DNA of 5,788 bases from JBLMXQ01 sp050257855 (GTDB lineage: Bacteria; Acidobacteriota; Vicinamibacteria; Vicinamibacterales; CAVVIG01): positions 1 through 5,788 of the forward strand of contig JBLMXQ010000058.1 of the NCBI GenBank assembly GCA_050257855.1, written 5' to 3'. Each line of letters begins with the position of its first letter. The first letter of the stretch is position 1. The translations under genes and the position numbers were made by a program. A model generated the notes under the pieces. That model ran no database searches and was not told the DNA's origin. It worked only from the letters and a program-made list of their open reading frames with translations. This document shows positions 1-5,516 of the stretch, piece after piece.

Positions 1-932
1 TCGATCAGATCGATGCCGTCCGCGAAGCGGCTCGCACGCACCCCAACGATCTGGTGCTCGCCACCACCGCCGCCGACGTCCGGCGCGCGGCCGCCGAGAA
101 GAAGATCGCGGCGCTGATGGGCGTCGAGGGCGGCCACATGATCGACGACGACCTGCGCGTGCTGCGCGACTACGCGGCGCTCGGCGTCCGCTACATGACG
201 CTGACGCACTTCAAGAACAACGACTGGGCCGATTCGTCCACCGACAAGCCCGCGCACAACGGCCTCACCGCGTTCGGCAAGGACGTCGTCCGCGAGATGA
301 ACCGGCTCGGGATGATGGTCGACATCTCGCACACCGCCGACAAGACCTTCTACGACGCGATCGAGGTGAGCAGGGCGCCGATCATCGCGTCGCATTCCTC
401 GTGCCGCGCCATCTCGAGCCACCCGCGCAACATGACCGACGACATGCTGCGCGCGCTCGCGAAGAACGGCGGCGTCATCATGATCAACTACGAGGCGAGC
501 TTCCTGAGCGACGAGTACCGCATCGCGAGCGAGAAGAAGGGCGGCGATGTCGTCACGCAGCTCGACGCGATGTCGAAGAAGTGCGGGGGCGACGAGGCGT
601 GCTCGACGCTCGAGACGGCGCGAATCAACCGCGCGGCGATGATGTCCGGCGCCCTGCCGAAGGTGAGCTGGGAGGAGATCGTCGAGCACATCGACCACGC
701 CGTGAAGGTGGCCGGGATCGATCACGTCGGCCTCGGCTCGGATTTCGACGGCGCCACGATGCCGATCGGCATGGAGGACGCGTCGAAGCTGCCGAAGCTG
801 ACCGACGCGCTGCTCAGGAAGGGCTACTCGGACGACGACGTCCGGAAGATCCTCGGCGGCAACATCCTGCGCGTGATGGAGCAGGTCGAGAAGACGGCCG
901 CGGGCATGGCCGGGCCGGCGACGCATCAGTGA
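1..932 (+). CDS. Membrane dipeptidase family metallopeptidase (peptidase M19), 5'-truncated by window edge
   Basis: This is the C-terminal 309 residues of a zinc dipeptidase of the renal/membrane dipeptidase family, which hydrolyses dipeptides and often accepts a D-residue at the C-terminal position. The open frame runs back to base 3, so the GTG at 54 is internal and not the start. The N-terminal metal-binding HxD motif lies outside the window. Visible family landmarks are the metal-bridging Glu in GVEGGH (126-128), the His of DISHT (330-332), the His of ASHSS (393-395), the substrate-binding Arg in SHPRN (426-428), the Asp of GLGSDFDG (741-743), and the typical end GGNILRVMEQVE. All the catalytic residues I can check are present, so the enzyme looks active. 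An insert around 500-640 carries two close cysteines (KKCGGDEAC), which could form a disulfide if the protein is exported. The signal peptide, if any, is not visible. The FAD oxidoreductase follows after 63 bases. The family is certain; the substrate is unknown. Confidence 0.95.
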   Translation, partial: DQIDAVREAARTHPNDLVLATTAADVRRAAAEKKIAALMGVEGGHMIDDDLRVLRDYAALGVRYMTLTHFKNNDWADSSTDKPAHNGLTAFGKDVVREMNRLGMMVDISHTADKTFYDAIEVSRAPIIASHSSCRAISSHPRNMTDDMLRALAKNGGVIMINYEASFLSDEYRIASEKKGGDVVTQLDAMSKKCGGDEACSTLETARINRAAMMSGALPKVSWEEIVEHIDHAVKVAGIDHVGLGSDFDGATMPIGMEDASKLPKLTDALLRKGYSDDDVRKILGGNILRVMEQVEKTAAGMAGPATHQ

Positions 933-950
933 CCCTCGCCACGCACGACA

Positions 951-977
951 CCACGGAGACGCGAAGGACGCGAAGCG
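951..977. repeat. Short 9-base-period direct repeat in the dipeptidase/oxidoreductase gap
   Basis: Three imperfect 9-base units lie head to tail: CCACGGAGA, then CGCGAAGGA, then CGCGAAGCG. The last two share their first seven bases. The unit runs into a small inverted repeat, CGAAGC (971-976) and GCTTCG (980-985), with a 3-base loop. The pair could form a weak hairpin just before the next start codon. There is no T-run, so it is a poor intrinsic terminator. It may be a member of a dispersed intergenic repeat; that is inference. Confidence 0.5.
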
Positions 978-995
978 CCGCTTCGTGGTAATCGG

Positions 996-2165
996 ATGAA
1001 ATCGACCGCGGACGTGGTGATCGTCGGCGGCGGGTGCATGGGCGCGAGCGTTGCCTACCACCTGTCGCGCCTCGGGATCACCGATGCAATCCTCGTCGAG
1101 CGCGAGAGGCTGCTGGCGACCGGATCGACCGGTCGGAACGCGGGCGGTGTACGGCATCAGTTCTCGACCGCGGCGAACATCCAGCTGTCCCTCGAGTCGA
1201 TTCGTCTCCTCGAGCGATTCGCCGACGAGGTCGGCGCGACCATCGACTTCCATCAGGACGGGTACTTGTTCCTCCTCTCGGCGCCGGAGGCTGTCGAGAT
1301 CTTCAGGAAGAACGTCGAGTTGCAGCGCCGCATGGGGGTCGCCGTCGACTGGCTCGACGCGGCCGACGCCGAGCGGCTCGCGCCCGGCCTCGACGCGTCG
1401 GGCGTCCTCGGCGCCACGTTCTGCGCGCGCGACGGCATTGCCGACCCGAACGGCGTCACGATGGGGTTTGCGAAAGCCGCCCAGGCGGCCGGCGTGTCGA
1501 TCGAGCGCGATGCCGAGGTGACGGGCATCGACCGCCGGGGAGGACGCATCGCTGCGGTTCACACCAGCCGCGGAACGATCGACACGCGCGTCGTCGTCAA
1601 CGCCGCCGGCCCGCACGCCCGCGAGATCGGGCGGATGGCGGGCGCAGACGTGCCGGTCTCGCCCTATCGCCGCCACATCTTCATCGCCCAGGCGCCCGAA
1701 GGTCTCGCCCGTGGCTCGTGGCGGGTGCCGGCGTCGAAGATCATGGTCATCGACTTCGACACGAGCTTCTACTGCCACCGTGAGGGTGCCGGCATGCTGT
1801 TCGGGATGGGCGATCCCGCCGAGCCGTCCACGTTCGATACGACGGTGCGATGGGACTTCCTCGACGAGGTCACGCGGGTCGCGGTCCTGCGGCTGCCCGC
1901 GCTGGCCGACGCGTCGATCTCGCACGCCTGGGCCGGGCTCTACGAGATGTCGCCCGACGGGAACCCGCTCATCGGTCGGTCATCCGACGTCGAGGGGCTG
2001 TTTCTCGTGAACGGCTTCAGCGGCCACGGCTTCCAGCACTCACCGGCGGCAGGCCGCATCGTCGCGGACCTCGTCTCGGGCCGCGATCCCGGCCTCGACC
2101 TGTCGCCGTTCTCGCCTGCCCGGTTCGCCGCCGGACCGGTCGCGGGTGAGCGGTACGTGGTGTAA
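996..2165 (+). CDS. FAD-dependent oxidoreductase of the DAO family (sarcosine oxidase beta/SoxB-like)
   Basis: The 389-residue protein is a flavoprotein predicted to oxidise an amine or amino acid (sarcosine, proline, glycine or a D-amino acid type substrate). The N-terminal Rossmann motif VIVGGGCMGAS has glycines at 11, 13 and 16, and the acidic residue ending the second strand (LVERE, E35) would bind the FAD ribose. A GSTGRNAGGVRHQF block (43-56), a VNAAGPHA strand (201-208) and the C-terminal NGFSGHGFQHSP block (339-350) match the DAO fold and close the FAD site. Length fits single-chain or beta-type members (about 380-400). No signal peptide or membrane segment is seen, so it is probably cytoplasmic. 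The ATG at 996 begins just before the Rossmann strand, and only a weak purine stretch precedes it. Its position 63 bases after the dipeptidase suggests one transcript. An alpha-subunit partner is not present in the window. Sequence alone does not settle the substrate. Confidence 0.9.
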   Translation: MKSTADVVIVGGGCMGASVAYHLSRLGITDAILVERERLLATGSTGRNAGGVRHQFSTAANIQLSLESIRLLERFADEVGATIDFHQDGYLFLLSAPEAVEIFRKNVELQRRMGVAVDWLDAADAERLAPGLDASGVLGATFCARDGIADPNGVTMGFAKAAQAAGVSIERDAEVTGIDRRGGRIAAVHTSRGTIDTRVVVNAAGPHAREIGRMAGADVPVSPYRRHIFIAQAPEGLARGSWRVPASKIMVIDFDTSFYCHREGAGMLFGMGDPAEPSTFDTTVRWDFLDEVTRVAVLRLPALADASISHAWAGLYEMSPDGNPLIGRSSDVEGLFLVNGFSGHGFQHSPAAGRIVADLVSGRDPGLDLSPFSPARFAAGPVAGERYVV

Positions 2166-2249
2166 GAGCCGCTTACGGCTGCCGGCTATCGGCTCTCGGT
2201 TCCGCAGTCCCCGGTCCCGGAGTCCCCGGCCGTATGCCAGAATACGGGC
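2166..2249. repeat. Intergenic stretch with 7-base-period tandem repeat and small inverted repeats
   Basis: The 84-base gap begins with a small hairpin immediately after the oxidoreductase stop: AGCCG (2167-2171) pairs with CGGCT (2176-2180). From 2176 to 2203 four heptamers of the form CGGCTnn follow without a break, the fourth being CGGTTCC. A 9-base direct repeat AGTCCCCGG comes next (2207-2215 and 2221-2229). Finally an inverted repeat CCGTAT/ATACGG (2230-2235 and 2242-2247) sits two bases before the next ATG. No T-run follows any hairpin. No convincing -35/-10 pair is visible, although CAGAAT at 2238-2243 could be a weak -10-like element for the next gene. Confidence 0.55.
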
Positions 2250-2564
2250 ATGTTCGACCGGATCGTTGATCGCAAAATCCGCGAGGCGATGGCCGAGGGA
2301 GCGTTCGACGACCTCGAAGGACACGGCCGGCCGATCGATCTCGAGGACTACTTCGCCACGCCAGAGCATCTGCGGATGGCTCACTCGATCCTGAAGAGCG
2401 CCGGCTGTCTGCCCGAGGAGATCGAGCTCCTGAACGAGATCGCGTCGCTCGAGCGGCAGATGGCCTCGACGCACGACCCGCAGCAGCGGGCGCAGCTCGC
2501 CGCGCGTCTCGCCGACGTGAATTTGCGGGTGCGGCTGCTGCTCGAGCGTGTCCGCAGGAAGTGA
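2250..2564 (+). CDS. DUF1992 protein (DnaJ homologue subfamily C member 28 conserved domain)
   Basis: This 104-residue protein is essentially one DUF1992 domain. The diagnostic N-terminal half is present: FDRIVDRKIREAMAEGAF, then DDLEGHGRPIDLEDYF (residues 20-35), a P-E-x-x-R-M-A motif (38-44) and ILKSAGCLPEEIEL (47-60). The second half (about 57-103) is rich in Glu, Arg and Leu and is probably a helical hairpin or coiled coil. Despite the family name, which comes from eukaryotic DNAJC28, there is no J domain and no HPD motif, as is usual for bacterial members. The molecular role of the bacterial family is not established. There is no signal peptide, so it is presumably cytoplasmic. The ATG is chosen because it gives the canonical FDRI start, although no good Shine-Dalgarno precedes it. 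It ends 7 bases before the acetyltransferase ATG, so the two are likely translated from one mRNA. Confidence 0.93.
   Translation: MFDRIVDRKIREAMAEGAFDDLEGHGRPIDLEDYFATPEHLRMAHSILKSAGCLPEEIELLNEIASLERQMASTHDPQQRAQLAARLADVNLRVRLLLERVRRK
2556..2561 (+). promoter_or_regulatory. Ribosome binding site for the GNAT gene, inside the end of the DUF1992 gene
   Basis: AGGAAG lies 10 bases before the ATG at 2572, at the very end of the upstream coding region. It favours that ATG over the in-frame GTG at 2548, which would add eight residues and has no such site. The arrangement is typical of translational coupling. Confidence 0.6.
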
Positions 2565-2571
2565 CGCCCCA

Positions 2572-3111
2572 ATGCGCCTCACGCTGTCCTCGTGCGAGGT
2601 GCGGTCGTGGCGGACGTCCGACGTCGATTCGCTGGCCCGGTACGCCGACAACCGCAAGATCTGGCTGAACCTGCGAGACGCCTTTCCGCATCCCTACACG
2701 CGGTCCGATGCCCAGCACTACATCCGCGCCGTGCGCGAGCGGGTGCCCGAGACGGCGTTCGCGATCGCCGTCGGCGACGAGGCGGTCGGCGGGATCGGCT
2801 TCACCATGCACCAGGACGTCGAGCGCGTGTCGGCGGAGATCGGTTACTGGCTGGCCGAGCCGTTCTGGGGCCGCGGCATCACCCCCGAGGCGCTCGTGGC
2901 GGTGACGCGCCATGCCATCGAGCGGCACGGTCTGACGCGCATCTACGCCGTGCCGTTCGCCTGGAACACCGCATCGTGCCGCGTCCTGGAGAAGGCCGGC
3001 TACGTGCTCGAAGGCCGGCTCCGGCACAGCGCGATCAAGGACGGCCGCATCGTCGATCAGATGCAGTACGCGTTCATTGCGCCCGACAACCACCTAGAAC
3101 CCAGAACCTAG
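2572..3111 (+). CDS. GNAT family N-acetyltransferase, RimJ/RimL-like
   Basis: The 179-residue protein transfers an acetyl group from acetyl-CoA to an amine of a protein N-terminus or small molecule. It shows the RimJ/RimL-type (Acetyltransf_3) order: an N-terminal strand ending VRSWRTSDVDSLARYADN (10-27), the substrate-side helix with HPYTRSDAQHYI (40-51), a central strand AEIGYWLAEPFWG (88-100), the acetyl-CoA pyrophosphate-binding loop WGRGITPEAL (99-108), and the C-terminal NTASCRVLEKAGYVLEGRLR (132-151). The last block is highly typical of ribosomal-protein and small-molecule acetyltransferases of this branch. Length is normal. The ATG at 2572 is preferred on Shine-Dalgarno position. The last residues (HLEPRT) and the stop codon are encoded by a 7-base-period repeat, so the native C-terminus may have been altered. 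The natural substrate cannot be told from sequence. Confidence 0.92.
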   Translation: MRLTLSSCEVRSWRTSDVDSLARYADNRKIWLNLRDAFPHPYTRSDAQHYIRAVRERVPETAFAIAVGDEAVGGIGFTMHQDVERVSAEIGYWLAEPFWGRGITPEALVAVTRHAIERHGLTRIYAVPFAWNTASCRVLEKAGYVLEGRLRHSAIKDGRIVDQMQYAFIAPDNHLEPRT

Positions 3112-3121
3112 AACCCGAACC
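3094..3121. repeat. 7-base-period tandem repeat spanning the acetyltransferase stop codon
   Basis: Four heptamers run without interruption: CTAGAAC, CCAGAAC, CTAGAAC and a degenerate CCGAACC. Seen another way, the 10-mer CCTAGAACCC occurs at 3093-3102 and 3107-3116. The TAG that ends the acetyltransferase lies in the third unit. The unit differs from that of the 2176-2203 repeat but the period is the same. It resembles the heptanucleotide short tandem repeats known from cyanobacterial genomes in layout only. Confidence 0.65.
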
Positions 3122-3152
3122 TGTGGGTACCTGCACAACCCTCTCGCCCTGC

Positions 3153-3158
3153 AAGGAG
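3153..3158 (+). promoter_or_regulatory. Strong ribosome binding site fixing the serine hydrolase start
   Basis: AAGGAG lies 6 bases before the ATG at 3165, the best Shine-Dalgarno in the window. It fixes the start, although the same frame stays open upstream to 2592 through the acetyltransferase gene. The protein beginning here also has a signal peptide, which supports the choice. Confidence 0.85.
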
Positions 3159-3164
3159 AGCCGC

Positions 3165-4400
3165 ATGCCCCGCCCGATCCTGGCCGTCGCTGCCGCGTTC
3201 ACGCTCGTTGCGTCGGCGCCCCTGGCTGCTCAGCGTCCGGCTGCGCCGACACAGCGCGCCGGCGCGGCGGCAGCCGCCCCGTACTTCCCGGGCCGCTTCG
3301 ACTGGCAGCACCGCAAGCCGGAGGAGGTCGGGATGGATCCGGCCGGCGTGGACGCAGCCGTCAAGCTCGCGATTGCGAGCGAGAGTCCCGGGAACAAAGA
3401 CCTGAAGATCGATCTGGCGACCACCTTCGGCGCGCGCGAGCCGTACGACACGCCCATTGGGCCGGTCAAGCCGCGCGGCGCCGCCAACGGCCTCATCACG
3501 CGCCACGGCTACATCGTCGCGGAGTGGGGCGAGCCGTCGCGAGTCGACATGACGTTCAGCGCCACCAAGACGTTCCTGTCGACCGTCGTCGGCCTGGCCT
3601 GGCAGCGCGGCCTGATCCGCGACGTCGACGACTACGCGCGCGACTACATGCCGCCGGGCGTCGACCTGTTCGAGGCGCCGCACAACCAGAAGATCAAATG
3701 GGACGACCTGCTGCGGCAGACGAGCGACTGGCAGGGCACGCTGTGGGGCAAGCCCGACTGGGGCGATCGGCCCGAGGGGGACAAGCCGTCCGACTGGCCG
3801 AACCGCAAGCTGTGGGAGCCGGGCACGCACTACAAGTACAACGACGTGCGCGTGAACGCGCTGGCGCTCGCGCTGCTCAACGTGTGGCGGCGGCCGCTCC
3901 AGCAGGTGCTGCGCGACGAAGTCATGGAGCCGATAGGTGCCTCGTCGACCTGGCGGTGGTACGGCTACGACAACTCGTGGGTGGAGATCGACGGGCAGAA
4001 GATGCAGTCGGTCACCGGCGGCGGCCACTGGGGCGGCGGCATGTTCATCGACGCTTACGATCTCGCGCGCTTCGGCTATCTGTTCCTCCGCCACGGGCGA
4101 TGGAACGGGAAGCAGATCGTCTCCGAGGACTGGATCAAGATGGCCCGCACGCCGGGGCGCGCCAACCCCGAGTACGGCTTCATGAACTGGTTCCTGAACA
4201 CGGGTCGCAAGCCCCTGCCCTCGGCGCCCGAGTCGAGCGTCACCTTCCGCGGCTACGGCCAGAACATCGTTTATATCGACTGGGACCACGACATCGTCGC
4301 GGTCATCCGGTGGATCGGCACGACGAAGCAGCTCGACGACGTGATAGGGAAGATTGTCGGGGCGGTGACGCCAGGCGGGCAGGGTGGACACGGCAGGTAG
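3165..4400 (+). CDS. Exported serine hydrolase of the class C beta-lactamase/esterase fold
   Basis: The 411-residue precursor starts with a signal peptide: MPRP, a hydrophobic stretch to about residue 20, and a likely cut near PLAA/Q at 22-23. A low-complexity Ala/Pro linker (24-39) follows. The mature part is a penicillin-binding-protein-like serine hydrolase. The catalytic SxxK is SATK at 132-135, in FSATKTFLSTVVGLA. The second motif, YxN in classical members, is YND at 225-227 within GTHYKYNDVRVNALAL, so Asp replaces Asn. The region where KTG or HxG is expected reads TFRGYGQNIVYID (360-372), without a canonical KTG. A conserved GGHWGGGMFIDAYDLARFGYLFL block (286-308) is typical of this group. 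Such proteins are usually esterases or peptidases of unknown substrate, and beta-lactam resistance should not be inferred. It should act in the periplasm. The gene has its own Shine-Dalgarno and lies 53 bases after the acetyltransferase; the two need not be functionally linked. Confidence 0.92.
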   Translation: MPRPILAVAAAFTLVASAPLAAQRPAAPTQRAGAAAAAPYFPGRFDWQHRKPEEVGMDPAGVDAAVKLAIASESPGNKDLKIDLATTFGAREPYDTPIGPVKPRGAANGLITRHGYIVAEWGEPSRVDMTFSATKTFLSTVVGLAWQRGLIRDVDDYARDYMPPGVDLFEAPHNQKIKWDDLLRQTSDWQGTLWGKPDWGDRPEGDKPSDWPNRKLWEPGTHYKYNDVRVNALALALLNVWRRPLQQVLRDEVMEPIGASSTWRWYGYDNSWVEIDGQKMQSVTGGGHWGGGMFIDAYDLARFGYLFLRHGRWNGKQIVSEDWIKMARTPGRANPEYGFMNWFLNTGRKPLPSAPESSVTFRGYGQNIVYIDWDHDIVAVIRWIGTTKQLDDVIGKIVGAVTPGGQGGHGR

Positions 4401-4411
4401 GGCGCATGGCC

Positions 4412-4468
4412 GGGGACGGCCTTCAGGCCGCTCTTGATCCGGTCTGGTAGGGGACGGCCTTCAGGCCG
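4412..4468. repeat. Duplicated 19-base palindromic unit between convergent genes
   Basis: GGGGACGGCCTTCAGGCCG occurs identically at 4412-4430 and 4450-4468, 38 bases apart start to start. The first copy stops being palindromic after GGCCG, so it keeps only a 5-base stem (4417-4421 with 4426-4430). The second extends into a complete hairpin ending at 4472. A short echo, CGCCGTCCC, follows at 4482-4490. Two copies, one intact and one degraded, fit a REP-like dispersed palindromic repeat; membership of a genome-wide family is inference. Confidence 0.8.
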
Positions 4469-4472
4469 TCCC
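4451..4472. terminator. Perfect GC-rich hairpin, possible bidirectional terminator
   Basis: The arms GGGACGGCC (4451-4459) and GGCCGTCCC (4464-4472) pair over nine bases with a TTCA loop. It lies in the 91-base gap between the convergent serine hydrolase and ketopantoate reductase genes, where transcription from both sides should end. Neither strand has a T-run after the stem, so it is not a classical intrinsic terminator. It may slow polymerase, protect mRNA 3' ends, or simply be a palindromic repeat. Confidence 0.4.
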
Positions 4473-4491
4473 ACCCGATGACGCCGTCCCG

Positions 4492-5421
4492 CTACGCGCT
4501 CGCCCGCCGTCCGTTCACGTGCGGCTTGAGAACCGTCGCGATGAAGCGATGGATCGGCGTGTCGATGCCCACCTCGCGGCCGATGCGCACGACGGCTCCG
4601 CTCAGCCAGGGCAGCTCGAGCGGACGCCCACGGTCGAGGTCCTCGAGCATGGATGACTTCGACTTCGGCGGCAGGGAGTGCACCATCGCCATCACGTCGT
4701 CGAACATCTTCACCGGCAGGGGTACGCCGCGCGCGCGCGCGACGGCGATCGACTCCAGGCACGCCGCCTGCAGCATCGCGAACAGGTCCGGATCCTCGCG
4801 CAGCGGTCCGATCGGACAGCGCGTGACCGTCGTCATCCCGCTGAACGTCGACAGCCTGACGAATTTCGACCAGATGTCGGTTTCGATGTGCTCGCTCAGC
4901 GTCGCCTGAAACCCCGCGGGCTCGCATGCCTCGAGGAGCCGCTCGAGCCGCGGGCTGCGCGACCCGTCCAGCTCGCCGAAGATCAGCTGGTCCATCGCCG
5001 TGTGCCGGATGACGCCCGGCTCGGCGATGACGGCGGCCACGTAGGCCGTGCCGCCAGCCACATGCCCGCGTCCGCACGCCCGCGTCAGCCGGTCGACGCT
5101 CTCCACGCCGTTCTGAAAGGGAATGACGACGGTCTCGGGGCCGACGAGCGGCGGCAGGAGGGCGATGGCGCCTTCGGTGTCGTACAGCTTCACCGCGAAG
5201 AACACGACGTCGACGGGGCCGATCTCGGCCGGATCGCTGGTGGCGGTCACGGGCCGGAGCTCGATGTTCCCCCTGGGGCTCTCGAGGCGGAGGCCGCGCG
5301 AACGAAGCGCGTCGAGATGCGCGCCACGCGCGATGAAGGCGACCTCTGCCGAAGCGACCGCGGCCAGCCGGCCGCCGAAGTAGGCGCCGACGCCGCCGCT
5401 GCCGAGGATGGCGATGCGCAT
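4492..5421 (-). CDS. Ketopantoate reductase family protein (2-dehydropantoate 2-reductase, ApbA/PanE-like)
   Basis: The 309-residue cytoplasmic enzyme should reduce 2-dehydropantoate to pantoate with NADPH, the second step towards pantothenate and coenzyme A. The N-terminal Rossmann domain opens MRIAILGSGGVGAYFGG, with the dinucleotide glycines at 7, 9 and 12. FFAVKLYDT (K78) and IPFQNGVES (Q103-N104-G105) match the cofactor and substrate edge. The C-terminal helical domain carries the catalytic Lys in WSKFV (K186). It also has SSMLEDLDRGRPLEL, whose Glu (E269) aligns with the active-site Glu256 of E. coli PanE. Length is close to E. coli PanE (303). The ATG at 5421 directly begins the Rossmann strand; no Shine-Dalgarno is seen, and an 11-base direct repeat flanks it. 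Genomes often carry several ApbA-like paralogues with other substrates, so I do not assign panE firmly. Its 3' end faces the serine hydrolase. The partial permease lies 95 bases upstream on the same strand. Confidence 0.93.
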   Translation of the reverse strand: MRIAILGSGGVGAYFGGRLAAVASAEVAFIARGAHLDALRSRGLRLESPRGNIELRPVTATSDPAEIGPVDVVFFAVKLYDTEGAIALLPPLVGPETVVIPFQNGVESVDRLTRACGRGHVAGGTAYVAAVIAEPGVIRHTAMDQLIFGELDGSRSPRLERLLEACEPAGFQATLSEHIETDIWSKFVRLSTFSGMTTVTRCPIGPLREDPDLFAMLQAACLESIAVARARGVPLPVKMFDDVMAMVHSLPPKSKSSMLEDLDRGRPLELPWLSGAVVRIGREVGIDTPIHRFIATVLKPHVNGRRASA

Positions 5422-5432
5422 AGGATGGCGAT
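5405..5432. repeat. 11-base direct repeat flanking the ketopantoate reductase start codon
   Basis: On the minus strand ATCGCCATCCT occurs just before the ATG (5432-5422) and again as codons 3-6 (5415-5405), 17 bases apart. The upstream copy fills the place where a Shine-Dalgarno would sit and contains none. It may be a small tandem duplication or a coincidence of the sequence encoding Ile-Ala-Ile-Leu. Confidence 0.7.
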
Positions 5433-5516
5433 CGTAGCATGCGGGCGTGCGCCGGTTGCGGCGCCGGCGCTGCGGACCGAACGATGCCGGGCTGAGAGCC
5501 GCCCGTCGGCTTTCGT
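5422..5516. other. Intergenic gap with two small hairpins
   Basis: The 95 bases between the permease end and the ketopantoate reductase start (both minus strand) hold two inverted repeats. GCGCCGG (5449-5455) pairs with CCGGCGC (5464-5470) over an 8-base loop. AGCCG (5497-5501) pairs with CGGCT (5507-5511) over a 5-base loop, 20 bases after the permease stop on the minus strand. Neither is followed by a T-run on that strand. TACGAT at 5437-5432 (minus strand) resembles a -10 box about 10 bases before the start codon, but no -35 partner is visible. Confidence 0.45.

Noticed and set aside
54..56. GTG as the start of the dipeptidase
   Set aside because: The frame is open and coding-like to the left edge, and the N-terminal part of the M19 family fold must lie further upstream, so the gene is truncated by the window.
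2040..3093. Two overlapping minus-strand open frames opposite the DUF1992 and acetyltransferase genes
   Set aside because: They have no family features, span an intergenic repeat, and conflict with two well-recognised plus-strand genes.
3122..3137. TGTG...CACA imperfect palindrome upstream of the serine hydrolase, possible operator
   Set aside because: Only four bases per arm match and the interior does not pair. This is within chance expectation and no promoter is visible next to it.
2592..3164. Upstream in-frame extension of the serine hydrolase, which would suggest a 602-residue fusion
   Set aside because: The extension lies over the acetyltransferase gene in a different frame and is Arg-rich with no domain. 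The ATG at 3165 has a near-ideal Shine-Dalgarno and begins a signal peptide.
3108..4391. Long open frame of 427 codons on the minus strand opposite the serine hydrolase
   Set aside because: Its translation is a low-complexity Arg/Val/Pro/Ala-rich product with no recognisable motif. The plus strand carries a clear signal peptide, SxxK motif and strong Shine-Dalgarno. It is a shadow caused by high GC.
3165..4400. Reading the serine hydrolase as an antibiotic-resistance beta-lactamase
   Set aside because: The YxN and KTG motifs are not canonical, and this fold is far more often an esterase or peptidase in environmental bacteria.
4271..5440. Long open frame of 389 codons on the minus strand overlapping the ketopantoate reductase gene in another frame
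   Set aside because: The product is extremely Arg-rich without domain features, and the overlapping frame encodes a complete ApbA-like enzyme.
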